Shown here: one piece after another, positions 1 through 8,061 of the stretch
How positions within the stretch are numbered: the first letter of the stretch is position 1
Layout: every line of letters begins with the position of its first letter
Translations under genes and position numbers: made by a program
Assembly (NCBI GenBank): GCA_937894805.1
Contig: CALAYR010000093.1
Location: 1-20,346 of the forward strand
Reading direction: 5' to 3'
DNA from: an uncultured Acidimicrobiaceae bacterium
Lineage (GTDB): Bacteria; Actinomycetota; Acidimicrobiia; Acidimicrobiales; RAAP-2
Length of the DNA: 20,346 nt
The notes under the pieces: model-generated
Told to the model about the DNA's origin: nothing
What the model saw: only the letters and a program-made list of their open reading frames with translations
Database searches by the model: none

Positions 1-4
1 CTCG

Positions 5-712
5 CTAAGCGCTAGGTCGTTCGTAGCGGTAGCCCACGCCGCGAACGGTGGTGATCACCGCTGGTTCCTTCGGTGCTTCTTCGACCACGGTGCGGAGACG
101 TTTGATATGAACGTCAAGGGTCTTGGTGTCACCGACGTAGTCCGAACCCCAAATGCGGTCGATGAGCACTTCGCGGGTCATCACGCGTCCCACGTTCTCT
201 AGGAGCAGAGTGAGGAGTGCAAACTCCTTCTTGCGGAGTTTGATCTCTTCTCCGCGAACGAAACATCGACGCGTATCGATTTCGAGGCGAACGGGGTTGA
301 CCTCGAGCACGGCCATAGCCGTCGTGGTTGGCGCCTGGGCGGTGTCGTGTCGACGAAGTACGGCCCGCATACGCGCAACGAGTTCACGCAGTCGATAGGG
401 CTTCGTTACGTAGTCGTCAGCACCGATCTCCAGCATCAAAACCGCGTCGACCTCTTCACCCTTGGCTGACACCACGATGATGGGGACATCGGAGAGATTG
501 CGAATAGCTCGACAGACATCCAATCCGGACATCTTGGGCAACATCAGATCGAGCAGAACGATGTCGAAGCGATCCGGAGCAAACTTTTCCATCGCCACCT
601 GACCGTCGGCGGCGGAGACAACGTCAAACCCTTCCCGTTCGAGGCCGATTGTCAGGGCGTCAATGAAGGACTCTTCATCTTCGACTAACAGGACGCGGAG
701 ACGCTCAGCCAC
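5..712 (-). CDS. regX3: OmpR/PhoB-family response regulator, RegX3-like
   Basis: A 235-residue two-domain response regulator. Residues 1-120 form a receiver domain with the acidic pocket E11/D12, phospho-acceptor D55 in the LLDLMLPK stretch, and K104 in YVTKP. Residues about 135-232 form a winged-helix DNA-binding domain ending in the typical TVRGVGYRYE strand. The start is a GTG at 712. The gene lies 9 bases downstream of the sensor kinase stop on the same strand, so the two are co-transcribed. Length and domain order are those of PhoB/RegX3. By family knowledge the partner of a SenX3-type kinase controls phosphate-starvation genes; that role here is inferred. The stop codon is only a few bases from the window edge, so nothing can be said about the next gene. 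Confidence 0.93.
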   Translation of the reverse strand: MAERLRVLLVEDEESFIDALTIGLEREGFDVVSAADGQVAMEKFAPDRFDIVLLDLMLPKMSGLDVCRAIRNLSDVPIIVVSAKGEEVDAVLMLEIGADDYVTKPYRLRELVARMRAVLRRHDTAQAPTTTAMAVLEVNPVRLEIDTRRCFVRGEEIKLRKKEFALLTLLLENVGRVMTREVLIDRIWGSDYVGDTKTLDVHIKRLRTVVEEAPKEPAVITTVRGVGYRYERPSA

Positions 713-721
713 AGAGACTCA

Positions 722-2011
722 CTACGCACTAGTGAGTGGGAGGTCCAACGTAAATGTCGAACCTTCACCCTCGCGGGAAACGACGCTGACGTGGCCACCA
801 TGATTTTGGGCCACGTGGCGAACAATCGAGAGACCTAAACCGGTGCCACCAGTTTGACGAGAGCGTCCCTGGTCGACACGGTAGAAACGCTCGAAAATTC
901 GCTCTAGATCCCGGGCGGGAATACCAACACCTTGGTCGGAGACGGTGATTCGGGCTAGACCGTAAGGCCCGGTCTCGTCGCTGCCATCGGCGCGCACGGC
1001 GCCGATGGTGACGGTGCCGCCATCGGGGGAGTACGTCACGGCATTTTCGAGCAGGGCGTGTATGGCGGAAACCAACTGGCGGCGATCACCAGTTACGAGC
1101 AGTGGCGTTGGTGGCTCGGTGAAGGTCAGTTTCAAACCCCGCTGATCGGCGGCCGTGCGAATTCGTTCGATGGCTTCGGCCACAAAGAGTCCCACGGGAA
1201 TGGGGTCACGAACGGGTTGCCCCTCACTCTCGAGACGCGAGAGGTCCAAGAGGTCTTCAATGATGCGGTTTACGCGGAATGCCTCGGTGTGGATGCGCTC
1301 GGTAAGTCGCTGGGCAATGGAGGGATCGCGTTCGTACTGCAACGTTTCGGCCAGGAGGCCAAGCGCCCCCATTGGTGTCTTGAGTTCGTGAGAGACGTTG
1401 GCGATGAAGTCGCGTCGAATATCTTCGAGACGCTTGCGTTCCGTGACGTCTTCAATAATGGCCAACACGCCCAATGGACGGACGCCGTCACCAATCACGG
1501 TGGCCCGCAGTTGCAACGTGCGACGCGGTGGGCCGTAGATATCCAAGATCCGTTCGCTGGCCCCCAGGCGCCAACCCTCACCAAGTACTTCCGTGACGGC
1601 CTGGGCGGCGAGCGCGTCACCGTAGCGACTCGACATGAGCTCTTCGGCATTGGCGTTTCGGTAGACAACGGTCCCAACTTCATCACAGAGGACGAGTCCG
1701 ACCGAAAGAACCTCGAGGCTGCGACGGAGGCGTTCGGCATTGGCCGCCGATTCGTTGACGGCGGTAGTGGCGGCTCCGGTGGCGTCTTCTAGAAACGAGA
1801 GTGCCGTTTCAACCTTGCCGTTGTCGTCACCTCGCGCCACACCCAGTCGCTCGGCGAGCGCACCGAGTCGTTGGGCAATAGCTCGATTGCCACGACGTCG
1901 CCAAATCAAAATGCCGAGTAAGACGCCGAGGAGTAAGACACCCAGAGCCGCGCCGTACAGGGCGATGGCGGGCCAGGTGGCGACGACGTTGGTGCGAGCC
2001 CAATGGAACAT
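722..2011 (-). CDS. senX3: Sensor histidine kinase, SenX3-like
   Basis: A 429-residue membrane-anchored histidine kinase. One strong transmembrane segment lies at about residues 15-37, followed by basic residues. A PAS-like sensory domain spans about 95-190 and ends in the IIEDVTERKRLE linker. A HisKA domain carries the phospho-accepting H208 in FIANVSHELKTPMGAL, and the ATPase domain shows an N box (LLENAVTYSP), a G1 box (DQGVGIP) and a G2 box (GTGLGLSI). The sequence around the histidine closely resembles mycobacterial SenX3 (NVSHELKTPVGAM). It is the first gene of a two-gene operon with the response regulator and is divergent from the T4SS-like operon across a 66-base gap. There is almost no periplasmic loop, which fits a kinase that senses through a membrane or cytoplasmic partner such as the phosphate transporter/PhoU, as known for this family. 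Confidence 0.93.
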   Translation of the reverse strand: MFHWARTNVVATWPAIALYGAALGVLLLGVLLGILIWRRRGNRAIAQRLGALAERLGVARGDDNGKVETALSFLEDATGAATTAVNESAANAERLRRSLEVLSVGLVLCDEVGTVVYRNANAEELMSSRYGDALAAQAVTEVLGEGWRLGASERILDIYGPPRRTLQLRATVIGDGVRPLGVLAIIEDVTERKRLEDIRRDFIANVSHELKTPMGALGLLAETLQYERDPSIAQRLTERIHTEAFRVNRIIEDLLDLSRLESEGQPVRDPIPVGLFVAEAIERIRTAADQRGLKLTFTEPPTPLLVTGDRRQLVSAIHALLENAVTYSPDGGTVTIGAVRADGSDETGPYGLARITVSDQGVGIPARDLERIFERFYRVDQGRSRQTGGTGLGLSIVRHVAQNHGGHVSVVSREGEGSTFTLDLPLTSA

Positions 2012-2064
2012 GGTTTTATTCTCTCACGGCGCGACCGTTAGGCGACTCCTTCCACTAAAAGAAA

Positions 2065-2070
2065 AAGGAG
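2065..2070 (+). promoter_or_regulatory. Ribosome binding site of the T4SS-like operon
   Basis: AAGGAG lies seven bases before the ATG at 2078, inside the 66-base divergent gap between the kinase gene and the secretion-like operon. It is one of the best Shine-Dalgarno sequences in the window and fixes the start of the small membrane protein. A TATTCT at 2017-2022 could be a plus-strand -10 box, but it has no convincing -35. Confidence 0.7.
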
Positions 2071-2077
2071 ACTTGGT

Positions 2078-2362
2078 ATGCGTTTTGCCGATGTTCATCT
2101 CGCCCCTTCCCCCACGGCACTCCCGGGTTCGGCCGTGTTGCAACAAATGGCCAACGGCCTAGCGGCCTGGGCTCTGATAGGGGCGCTGGTGGCCTTTGTT
2201 GTTGGCGCGGCGATGTGGGCCCTGGGAAGCCATGCGCAAAATATGCATCAATCGTCAACTGGTCGTCGCGCCGTCGTCACATCGGTGGCTGCGGCGATAC
2301 TCATTGGCGCGGCGCCGACCATCGTGAACTTCTTCTTCCACGCCGGTGGGGCCGTTCGGTGA
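2078..2362 (+). CDS. Small two-TM membrane protein, VirB2/TrbC-like
   Basis: A 94-residue protein with two hydrophobic segments, about residues 27-50 and 67-87, separated by a short basic, His/Gln-rich loop (GSHAQNMHQSSTGRR). The ATG has a strong Shine-Dalgarno at 2065. Size, two-helix topology and position directly before a TrbL-like gene match the pilin-like small subunit (VirB2/TrbC position) of actinobacterial conjugation-type clusters. No obvious cleavable signal peptide precedes the first helix, unlike classical VirB2. Its stop overlaps the GTG of the next gene by four bases, so it is the first gene of a translationally coupled operon. It may be a pilin-like subunit or simply an inner-membrane component; the sequence does not decide. 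Confidence 0.7.
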   Translation: MRFADVHLAPSPTALPGSAVLQQMANGLAAWALIGALVAFVVGAAMWALGSHAQNMHQSSTGRRAVVTSVAAAILIGAAPTIVNFFFHAGGAVR

Positions 2363-3468
2363 TTGGTCTGTGGAGCTGTTTGGCGTCACCAGTTAATTGC
2401 GTCACGAGTGAATCACTCACCGGCGTCGGTGGCTCGATTGTCTCGTCGTTGGCTTCGTGGGTGACGGGTGACGCCCCGACGTGGCTGGCCGCGACGGGGA
2501 CGCTCATGGCCCAAACGACCGCGCCGCACATTGTGACTACGTACGTCGAGCAGGAGTACGTGCGAGTGGCTTCTCTGAGTCCGCTTATTGCGCTCGTGGC
2601 GTTATCCGCCAGCGTCCTGCACGGACTCTGGCGTAACGATGGCGCGAGCCTGATTCGTCACGCCGCGACGTTCTTGCCACTCGGGATTATGGCCACGTTG
2701 ATCGGACCAACGCTGGCTACCTTGATCTTGCGCATCACTGACGGTCTGGCGAGTGCGGTGAGTGGAGACGTGGCGAAAGAGTTGTCGGGGGTCTCTAGTC
2801 AGCTCCACGTCGTCGCGCCGACGTTTTCCATGTTTGCGATGACGCTGCTCTGTTTGATCGCCGCACTGGTGCTGTGGGTGGAACTGATCCTTCGCAATAT
2901 TGTGCTCGCCCTCCTGCTCTGCACGATGCCCCTCGTTCTCGCGGCGCTGATCTGGACACCGGCCCGCCGCGTGGCCGGCCGCCTCGTGGAAGCCTTCGTG
3001 GCAGTGGCGCTGAGCAAGGTGGCCGTGGTCTTGGCCCTGAGTCTCGGCCTCTCCGGGTTGGCCTCCAGCAATGGTGCGTCGATGGTGTTTGGGGTGGCCA
3101 CGTTGGCGTTAGCGGCCTTTACGCCCTACCTCGTGTTACGGATAGTGCCCATCGCGAGCCACGCCGCCGTTCATACGTTCGAAGGTCTTCGCCAGCGGGC
3201 GCTCAATTCGGCAGCCGGAGTGAGTGGTCACCCGATGGCACAGGCGGCAGCTCGGGTGCTGCCCACCAAGATGCCCTCGACGCCCGAGCCACCGGAGGAT
3301 CTCGGTCTTCCAATGTGGGAGGGCGTGACGGAACACCCGATGCCACCAATCAATGACGGTCCGAGGCCACCCGCGCCGATCATTCCCCCTCCGGTGCGTA
3401 CCGGGCGTCCCGTGGTCCTGCGGGACGAGATGGGGCCCGTGATGGGATGGGTGTGGGATGACGAGTAA
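2359..3468 (+). CDS. Polytopic membrane protein, TrbL/VirB6-like
   Basis: A 369-residue protein with about six hydrophobic segments (roughly residues 73-90, 103-122, 156-176, 179-200, 220-236 and 241-262) and a hydrophilic, proline-rich C-terminal tail from about residue 310. I chose the GTG at 2359 because it forms a GTGA overlap with the preceding stop. The open frame continues upstream to 2215, but that part overlaps the previous gene and reads as non-membrane sequence. The topology, a loose N-terminus followed by a helical core with a charged gap (LWVELILRN) and a cytoplasmic tail, is that of TrbL/VirB6 channel proteins of type IV secretion. The tail probably faces the cytoplasm, where it could meet the two ATPases encoded downstream. 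Family assignment comes from topology and context rather than a diagnostic motif. Confidence 0.72.
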   Translation: MIGLWSCLASPVNCVTSESLTGVGGSIVSSLASWVTGDAPTWLAATGTLMAQTTAPHIVTTYVEQEYVRVASLSPLIALVALSASVLHGLWRNDGASLIRHAATFLPLGIMATLIGPTLATLILRITDGLASAVSGDVAKELSGVSSQLHVVAPTFSMFAMTLLCLIAALVLWVELILRNIVLALLLCTMPLVLAALIWTPARRVAGRLVEAFVAVALSKVAVVLALSLGLSGLASSNGASMVFGVATLALAAFTPYLVLRIVPIASHAAVHTFEGLRQRALNSAAGVSGHPMAQAAARVLPTKMPSTPEPPEDLGLPMWEGVTEHPMPPINDGPRPPAPIIPPPVRTGRPVVLRDEMGPVMGWVWDDE

Positions 3469-4492
3469 TCCTCTGGCCCTGCGGCGTGAGAGTAACCAGA
3501 TCCTGCGCTACGGCGGGATCCCCGTAGCGGGAGCCATCCTGGGTGGTGTTAGCGCGCTCGCGCTCATGGTGTCGGGCCGCGGGACGATTGGCAGCGCGCT
3601 CCTGGTTCTTGGTGCCTCCGCTCTACTTTTTGTGCCGCTTGACGGCGAGGCGCTCGGTACGTGGTCGGCCATCATTCTTCGCTTCTTCTCGCGCTCGCGC
3701 TGGACCGCCTGTCGTTACGAACACGAAGGCCCCGACACGCACCTCACCTTGCGTGGTCGTCGAAAGCAACGCTGGGCCACGGCTAGGTTTCTCGGCCGCA
3801 GCGACCTTACCGATAGCGCGGGCTCCTACTGGCGAGACTTCGAGTCAATGCTTCGCCGGCTCGCTGCCTTCGATGAACCGACGAGGTTCGCTCTCTACGA
3901 CTATCACGTCGATGAAACTCCAACGGCATCACTCTGGGTCGATAGAGAGGTGGCGTGGTCCGCCCCCTGGCAGACGGCCAGTGCGCCTCGCCCGTGGGCC
4001 CTCGACTCTGGTTGGTTTCGTGAAGAGTGGTCGTACGTTCGTGACGCCACACACTTTGTGGCCGTAGTCCGCGTGACGGCCGACAGTGTCGCGGTCAGCA
4101 ATCTGTTCGATCGGCTTCGCTCGCCCACCGCCGAGTGGGAAGTCTCACTACATGGCGAAGTCGTGCCCCGGCGTAGTGCGTTACGCCGCGTGCGACGAGC
4201 TAGTCACGCCACGAGAAGCGACGACCAGCTATCTCGCACGTTCGGGTTTTTGCCATCAGCGCAGCGGGGAATGGAGCATCGTGCGGTGGTGGAGCGCGAG
4301 CACCTCGTTGCTCAAGGTGACGCCCTCGTTAAAATTGCCCTCCTCCTCACGTGTCGCGCCACGTCGTTGTCCGAACTACGCCATCGTGTGCGGGCCGCAG
4401 TGGCGCACGCTCGCACGGCCGGGGTCAAGGTGCAGCGGGGTTGGGGCTCCCAGATTGACTGGTTTGTGCTCATCCATGGTGGTGGCGAGTGA
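3458..4492 (+). CDS. SCO6880-like membrane-anchored T4SS accessory protein
   Basis: A 344-residue protein with two adjacent N-terminal hydrophobic segments (about residues 17-38 and 45-64) followed by a long soluble, Arg/Trp-rich domain. It overlaps the preceding gene by 11 bases and the following VirB4-like gene by four (GTGA), so translation is coupled on both sides. In actinobacterial conjugation-like loci the gene between the TrbL-like and VirB4-like genes often encodes an SCO6880-family protein with just this layout of two N-terminal helices plus a soluble domain, generally compared with PrgI/VirB3-type components. Here it is shorter than the roughly 450-500 residues I recall for that family. 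No catalytic motif is visible. The likely role is a membrane platform protein for the ATPase; the family name rests mostly on layout and position. Confidence 0.6.
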   Translation: MTSNPLALRRESNQILRYGGIPVAGAILGGVSALALMVSGRGTIGSALLVLGASALLFVPLDGEALGTWSAIILRFFSRSRWTACRYEHEGPDTHLTLRGRRKQRWATARFLGRSDLTDSAGSYWRDFESMLRRLAAFDEPTRFALYDYHVDETPTASLWVDREVAWSAPWQTASAPRPWALDSGWFREEWSYVRDATHFVAVVRVTADSVAVSNLFDRLRSPTAEWEVSLHGEVVPRRSALRRVRRASHATRSDDQLSRTFGFLPSAQRGMEHRAVVEREHLVAQGDALVKIALLLTCRATSLSELRHRVRAAVAHARTAGVKVQRGWGSQIDWFVLIHGGGE

Positions 4493-5628
4493 GGGGACCT
4501 TGGACCCACTGGGCCACAAGTTCACAACTAACTACCTTTCGGCTCCCACTCCATGACGCTGGCACGGGACTGCTCGGTGCCCCGCTCGGTCGCGCCATTC
4601 GGGGTACGCAATTCGTATTCGATCCCTTTGACGCCTATCGCGCCGGCATTGTCACTAGTCCCAATGTGGCGGTGATCGGCAGTATTGGGGCCGGGAAGAG
4701 CACCGTGGTGAAGATGATGGTCGCTCGGGGCCTAACGCGCAATCGGTCGGCCGTCATCTTGGATCCCAAAGGTGAGTATGGCGTGCTGGCCAGTGCCCAC
4801 GGGGGCGTCGTGGTTGAGCTCGGTTCGAACTCCTGGTGGAACCCATTTGTTGCCAGCGAGAGCGACAATCTTAATTTCTTGACGGCTCTCATCAGTACGG
4901 CGAGAGGGGAGCACCTGAGCGATGTCGAGCGGGCTCGGTTGGAACAGGCGTGGATAAATGGCGCATGTTCCATCAGCGCACGACCATTGGAGCGGTTGTG
5001 GCATACCTGTAGTGACGATGATGACGTCATGGCCGCGACCGTTCGTCGGTTTGTCGTAGGCGACCTCGCGGGTTTGATTGATGGCGAGGGTCCATCTCTC
5101 TCGAATACGGCGGCCCTTGTCGTTCTGGACATGTCGCGGTGGTGGCTGTCCGAGTCGCTCGCGGTCGCAGCTTTGGTTGGATGGAATCTGGCCCACCATC
5201 GCCTCGCCGATCCATTAATACCGGGGTACCTCGTTATTGACGAAGCCTGGGCCCTGTTGCAAAATGATTTTGCAACGACGTGGCTGCAAGGGGCGTGGAA
5301 ATTGGCCCGGGCCCGCGGCATCGCCAACGTGGCAGTGGTTCATCGGCTGCTTGACGCTGACGGTGCTGGTGACTTCGGATCAGCGAGTCGCTCACGGGCC
5401 GTGGGTCTTCTTCGGGACTGCTCGACCTACTTCTTGTTTCGTCACGCCGAAGGAGACCTCGTTACGGTTAAGGAGACCATTGGCTTAAGCGAACTTGAAT
5501 CGCAGTATTTGGTAGCCCTACCTCGGGGTAGCGCGCTGGTGCGATACGCCACATCGAGCAGCGTCGTCCTTCTCGAGCCGACCGTTGATGATCAGCCGCT
5601 GGTCGACTCCGACGGAGCGATGCGTTGA
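4489..5628 (+). CDS. VirB4/TraC-like T4SS ATPase
   Basis: A 379-residue soluble P-loop ATPase. Walker A is GSIGAGKST at residues 64-72, followed by the VirB4-type ILDPKGEY motif (about 90-97), in which an Asp-Pro-Lys-Gly-Glu-Tyr turn follows strand 2. Walker B is YLVIDEAW with D251/E252, and a later segment (LPRGSALVRY) resembles the VirB4 C-terminal motif. The GTG start overlaps the preceding stop by four bases. Typical VirB4 proteins are about 600-800 residues with an N-terminal CagE-like domain. That domain is missing here and the soluble part of the preceding gene may substitute for it (inference). The protein should power assembly or substrate transfer of the membrane complex encoded by the same operon. 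Confidence 0.85.
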   Translation: MRGPWTHWATSSQLTTFRLPLHDAGTGLLGAPLGRAIRGTQFVFDPFDAYRAGIVTSPNVAVIGSIGAGKSTVVKMMVARGLTRNRSAVILDPKGEYGVLASAHGGVVVELGSNSWWNPFVASESDNLNFLTALISTARGEHLSDVERARLEQAWINGACSISARPLERLWHTCSDDDDVMAATVRRFVVGDLAGLIDGEGPSLSNTAALVVLDMSRWWLSESLAVAALVGWNLAHHRLADPLIPGYLVIDEAWALLQNDFATTWLQGAWKLARARGIANVAVVHRLLDADGAGDFGSASRSRAVGLLRDCSTYFLFRHAEGDLVTVKETIGLSELESQYLVALPRGSALVRYATSSSVVLLEPTVDDQPLVDSDGAMR

Positions 5629-6818
5629 GTGCGAGGTTGGCGCTGCATCGACGACGAGAAACGCCGTCACTAGGACGCCGGGTCTTTGGGGGAGTGTCCA
5701 TTCCCCCCACGCTGCACGTACCGCCGCGTTCGTCACTCCTCGTCGTTGGTCCGACCCAGGTGGGTAAAACCACGGCGCTCGTGATGCCCGCGATTCTTCG
5801 CTGGCACGGACCGGTGGTGGTCACGTCCGTGAAGCACGACGTGTTCGAGGTCACCGGCGCGTGGCGGTCACTGCTAGGTGTGACTCGAGTCATTGACCCC
5901 GCTAGCGATTCCGGCCTGACGTGGGACCCGCTGGAGGGGGTGACATCACTACGGTCGGGTTTGGCACTCGCTCGTGACCTCGTGCTCACAGGGAAGGACC
6001 GCAGCTCGGCCGAATCGGAGTTTTGGAATGCGCTGGCGGTAAAGAGCTTGGGCGCAATCATGGCGGCCATCGTCAGTCGCGAGGGAACCATCTTTGATGT
6101 GCGCTCGCTGATTGAGTCCCGCCGGTTCGCCTCCTTGCGAGACGATGCTCTCGAACCTGATGCCGATGCGATTCTCGCCACCCTGGAGTTCATGGAGCCC
6201 CGAACTCAAGATGCCGTGTGCGCCACCATGGAGGCCATGCTTCTGCCCTGGCAGATCTCCCAACCGTTGGCCCGCGTTCGCGACGTGCTCGACGGTGAGA
6301 ACTCGCTCTACCTCTGTGCTCCCCGGACCGATCACCGTCACTACGAAGGTCTCTTTCGGGGAGCTCTTCGGACCGTGCTGGACGAACAGGAACGCCGAGC
6401 CAGTGCAGGTCGAGCTCCTCAGTTACTACTTGTGCTCGATGAGGCGGCCTCGATTGCACCACTCGAGGATCTCGACCAGATTGCGGCCACCGTGAGTGGA
6501 CTCAACGTGACCCTGGTGACCGTTTTCCAAGATTTCGCCCAAGTGCGGGCTCGCTGGGCTGACAAGGCCGCCACGGTAGTGAATAATCACACCACGAGGA
6601 TCGTCTTTGGGGGACTCGTCGATTCCCACGTCGGGGAGTTTCTGCCCAGCGTGTTGGAACCAGCTCAGAAGGACCGGCCCGTCAATGTGGACTATCTCCG
6701 GCGACTGGGTCGGGGGTATGCCATTGTCATTAGCGGGGGACTGCCGAGAATGCGCGTTCGCGTCGTTCCCTGGTTCCGTGATCGACGTCTACGGTGGCGG
6801 GGGCAGTCCCGAATCTAG
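5625..6818 (+). CDS. VirD4/TraG-like coupling ATPase, soluble form
   Basis: A 397-residue P-loop ATPase. Walker A is GPTQVGKTT at residues 42-50, followed by VVVTSVKHDV, the TraG/VirD4-type position after strand 2 where a Lys-x-Asp/Glu is usual. Walker B is LLLVLDEAASI with D272/E273. The motif-III-like segment VTVFQDFAQVRARW resembles the VirD4 sequence that normally reads (Q)SLAQL. The probable TTG start overlaps the preceding stop by four bases. Coupling proteins normally begin with two membrane helices; none is present, so this is a cytosolic, shortened version. It ends the T4SS-like operon. In conjugation such proteins hand a relaxase-DNA complex to the channel, but no relaxase gene is visible here, so the substrate is unknown. 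Confidence 0.84.
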   Translation: MSARLALHRRRETPSLGRRVFGGVSIPPTLHVPPRSSLLVVGPTQVGKTTALVMPAILRWHGPVVVTSVKHDVFEVTGAWRSLLGVTRVIDPASDSGLTWDPLEGVTSLRSGLALARDLVLTGKDRSSAESEFWNALAVKSLGAIMAAIVSREGTIFDVRSLIESRRFASLRDDALEPDADAILATLEFMEPRTQDAVCATMEAMLLPWQISQPLARVRDVLDGENSLYLCAPRTDHRHYEGLFRGALRTVLDEQERRASAGRAPQLLLVLDEAASIAPLEDLDQIAATVSGLNVTLVTVFQDFAQVRARWADKAATVVNNHTTRIVFGGLVDSHVGEFLPSVLEPAQKDRPVNVDYLRRLGRGYAIVISGGLPRMRVRVVPWFRDRRLRWRGQSRI

Positions 6819-6819
6819 G

Positions 6820-6825
6820 TACGAT
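6820..6825 (+). promoter_or_regulatory. Candidate -10 box, leaderless P450 transcript
   Basis: TACGAT matches the TANNNT pattern and lies six bases before the ATG at 6832, with no Shine-Dalgarno in between. That spacing would put the transcription start at the start codon. It begins two bases after the VirD4-like stop, so the P450 and kinase genes may be a separate unit. No -35 is evident. Confidence 0.4.
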
Positions 6826-6831
6826 GCCTAC

Positions 6832-8061
6832 ATGGTCCACTACGACCCCTCCGAACCAGGTTGGTCCGCTAATCCCGGTCCACTCTTTGATCAGTTGCGC
6901 GAAGAGAATCCCGTCCACTTCACTCCCGCTGGCTATTGGGTGGTCACCAAGCACGCGGACGCCAACGCAATCTTGCGACACAAGGGGGCCTCAGCCGACG
7001 CCCTCAATGGTGACCCCGCGAAAGCGCCCAAGGGTATGCGACGCGATTCTCGTGCCGAGGAACTGCAGAACATTCGATTGACGGGAATCGACAATCGCCC
7101 CTTCCTCTTTCGAGACGCCCCTGACCACACTCGTTTGCGAGGTCTCGTGCAGCGGGCCTTCACGCCCCGACGAGTTAACGAATTGCGACCTTTTATTGAA
7201 GAGCGCACGCGGGCGATAATTGCCAACCATCTCAACGGTGACCCGTTTGACGCTGTCCGGGAGTTGGCGTGGGCTATTCCCGTGGCCGTGATTTGCGAGA
7301 TGCTCGATATCCCCGATGAGGACCACGAGCGATTCGAACAAGAGTCGGCCATGTTGGCGCGCGGCCTAGACCCCGATTTCTTACTTTCGGATGAAGACCG
7401 GGCCGCTCGTGATCAAGCCATCTTGCACTTCGGTCTCTACTTCCACGACCTCTTTGCGAAGCGTCGCGCTAACCCCGGTGACGATTTACTGAGCGCCTTG
7501 GTGGCCGCCCGTGATGGCGAAGACTCACTTACTGAAGGTGAGCTGTTGAGCACGGCCATCTTGCTGTTGGTGGCGGGCCACGAAACAACGATGAACTTGA
7601 TTTCCGGTTCACTGTTGGCGCTGGCGCAAGACCCCGTGGCCCAAGAACGGCTCCGGACTCACCCCGAACTCGATCGCACCGCGACGGACGAGTTCTTGCG
7701 CATCGTCTCGCCAGTGCAGCTCACGGGTCGGACGTTGACCGAAGACATTGAGATCCCCGGGGCCGTCTTGGATAAGGGCAGCCTGGTCTTCATTCTCATT
7801 GGCAGTGCGAACCGTGACCCCGAGGTCTTTACCAATCCCACCGAGTTGATTCTCGATCGTGAGCCGAACCCTCACCTCGGTTTTGGATTTGGCATGCACC
7901 ACTGTCTCGGCGCACCCCTCGCGCGACTCGAGTCGAGCATTGTGTTGCGCGAGTTACTCAACGCCACAACATCCTTCACGTTGGCCGAACCAGAGGTTCG
8001 CTATCGCCCCAACATCGTGCTGCGGGGCCTTGAGACCCTGCCTTTGACCCTGCATTCGTGA
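6832..8061 (+). CDS. Cytochrome P450
   Basis: A 409-residue soluble bacterial P450, close to the usual 400-residue length. The I-helix oxygen-binding motif is AGHETT (residues 248-253). The K-helix ExxR is E287-R290 (EFLR). The haem-binding loop is FGFGMHHCLG with the thiolate ligand C358. A C-helix stretch DHTRLRGLVQRAFTP with its conserved His and Arg is present at about 98-113. I chose the ATG at 6832 because the frame upstream of it overlaps the VirD4-like gene. The enzyme would need an external ferredoxin and reductase; neither is encoded nearby. Substrate cannot be read from the sequence. Its stop overlaps the start of the ROK kinase by four bases, so the two are co-translated, but the functional link is not clear. 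Confidence 0.95.
   Translation: MVHYDPSEPGWSANPGPLFDQLREENPVHFTPAGYWVVTKHADANAILRHKGASADALNGDPAKAPKGMRRDSRAEELQNIRLTGIDNRPFLFRDAPDHTRLRGLVQRAFTPRRVNELRPFIEERTRAIIANHLNGDPFDAVRELAWAIPVAVICEMLDIPDEDHERFEQESAMLARGLDPDFLLSDEDRAARDQAILHFGLYFHDLFAKRRANPGDDLLSALVAARDGEDSLTEGELLSTAILLLVAGHETTMNLISGSLLALAQDPVAQERLRTHPELDRTATDEFLRIVSPVQLTGRTLTEDIEIPGAVLDKGSLVFILIGSANRDPEVFTNPTELILDREPNPHLGFGFGMHHCLGAPLARLESSIVLRELLNATTSFTLAEPEVRYRPNIVLRGLETLPLTLHS

Noticed and set aside
1058..1792. 244-codon plus-strand open frame opposite the histidine kinase
   Set aside because: It is antisense to a clear kinase with all its motifs and shows no recognisable domain; an artefact of GC-rich coding.
2215..2358. Upstream extension of the TrbL-like frame
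   Set aside because: It overlaps the small membrane protein gene almost wholly and reads as basic low-quality sequence; the GTGA overlap at 2359 is a better start.
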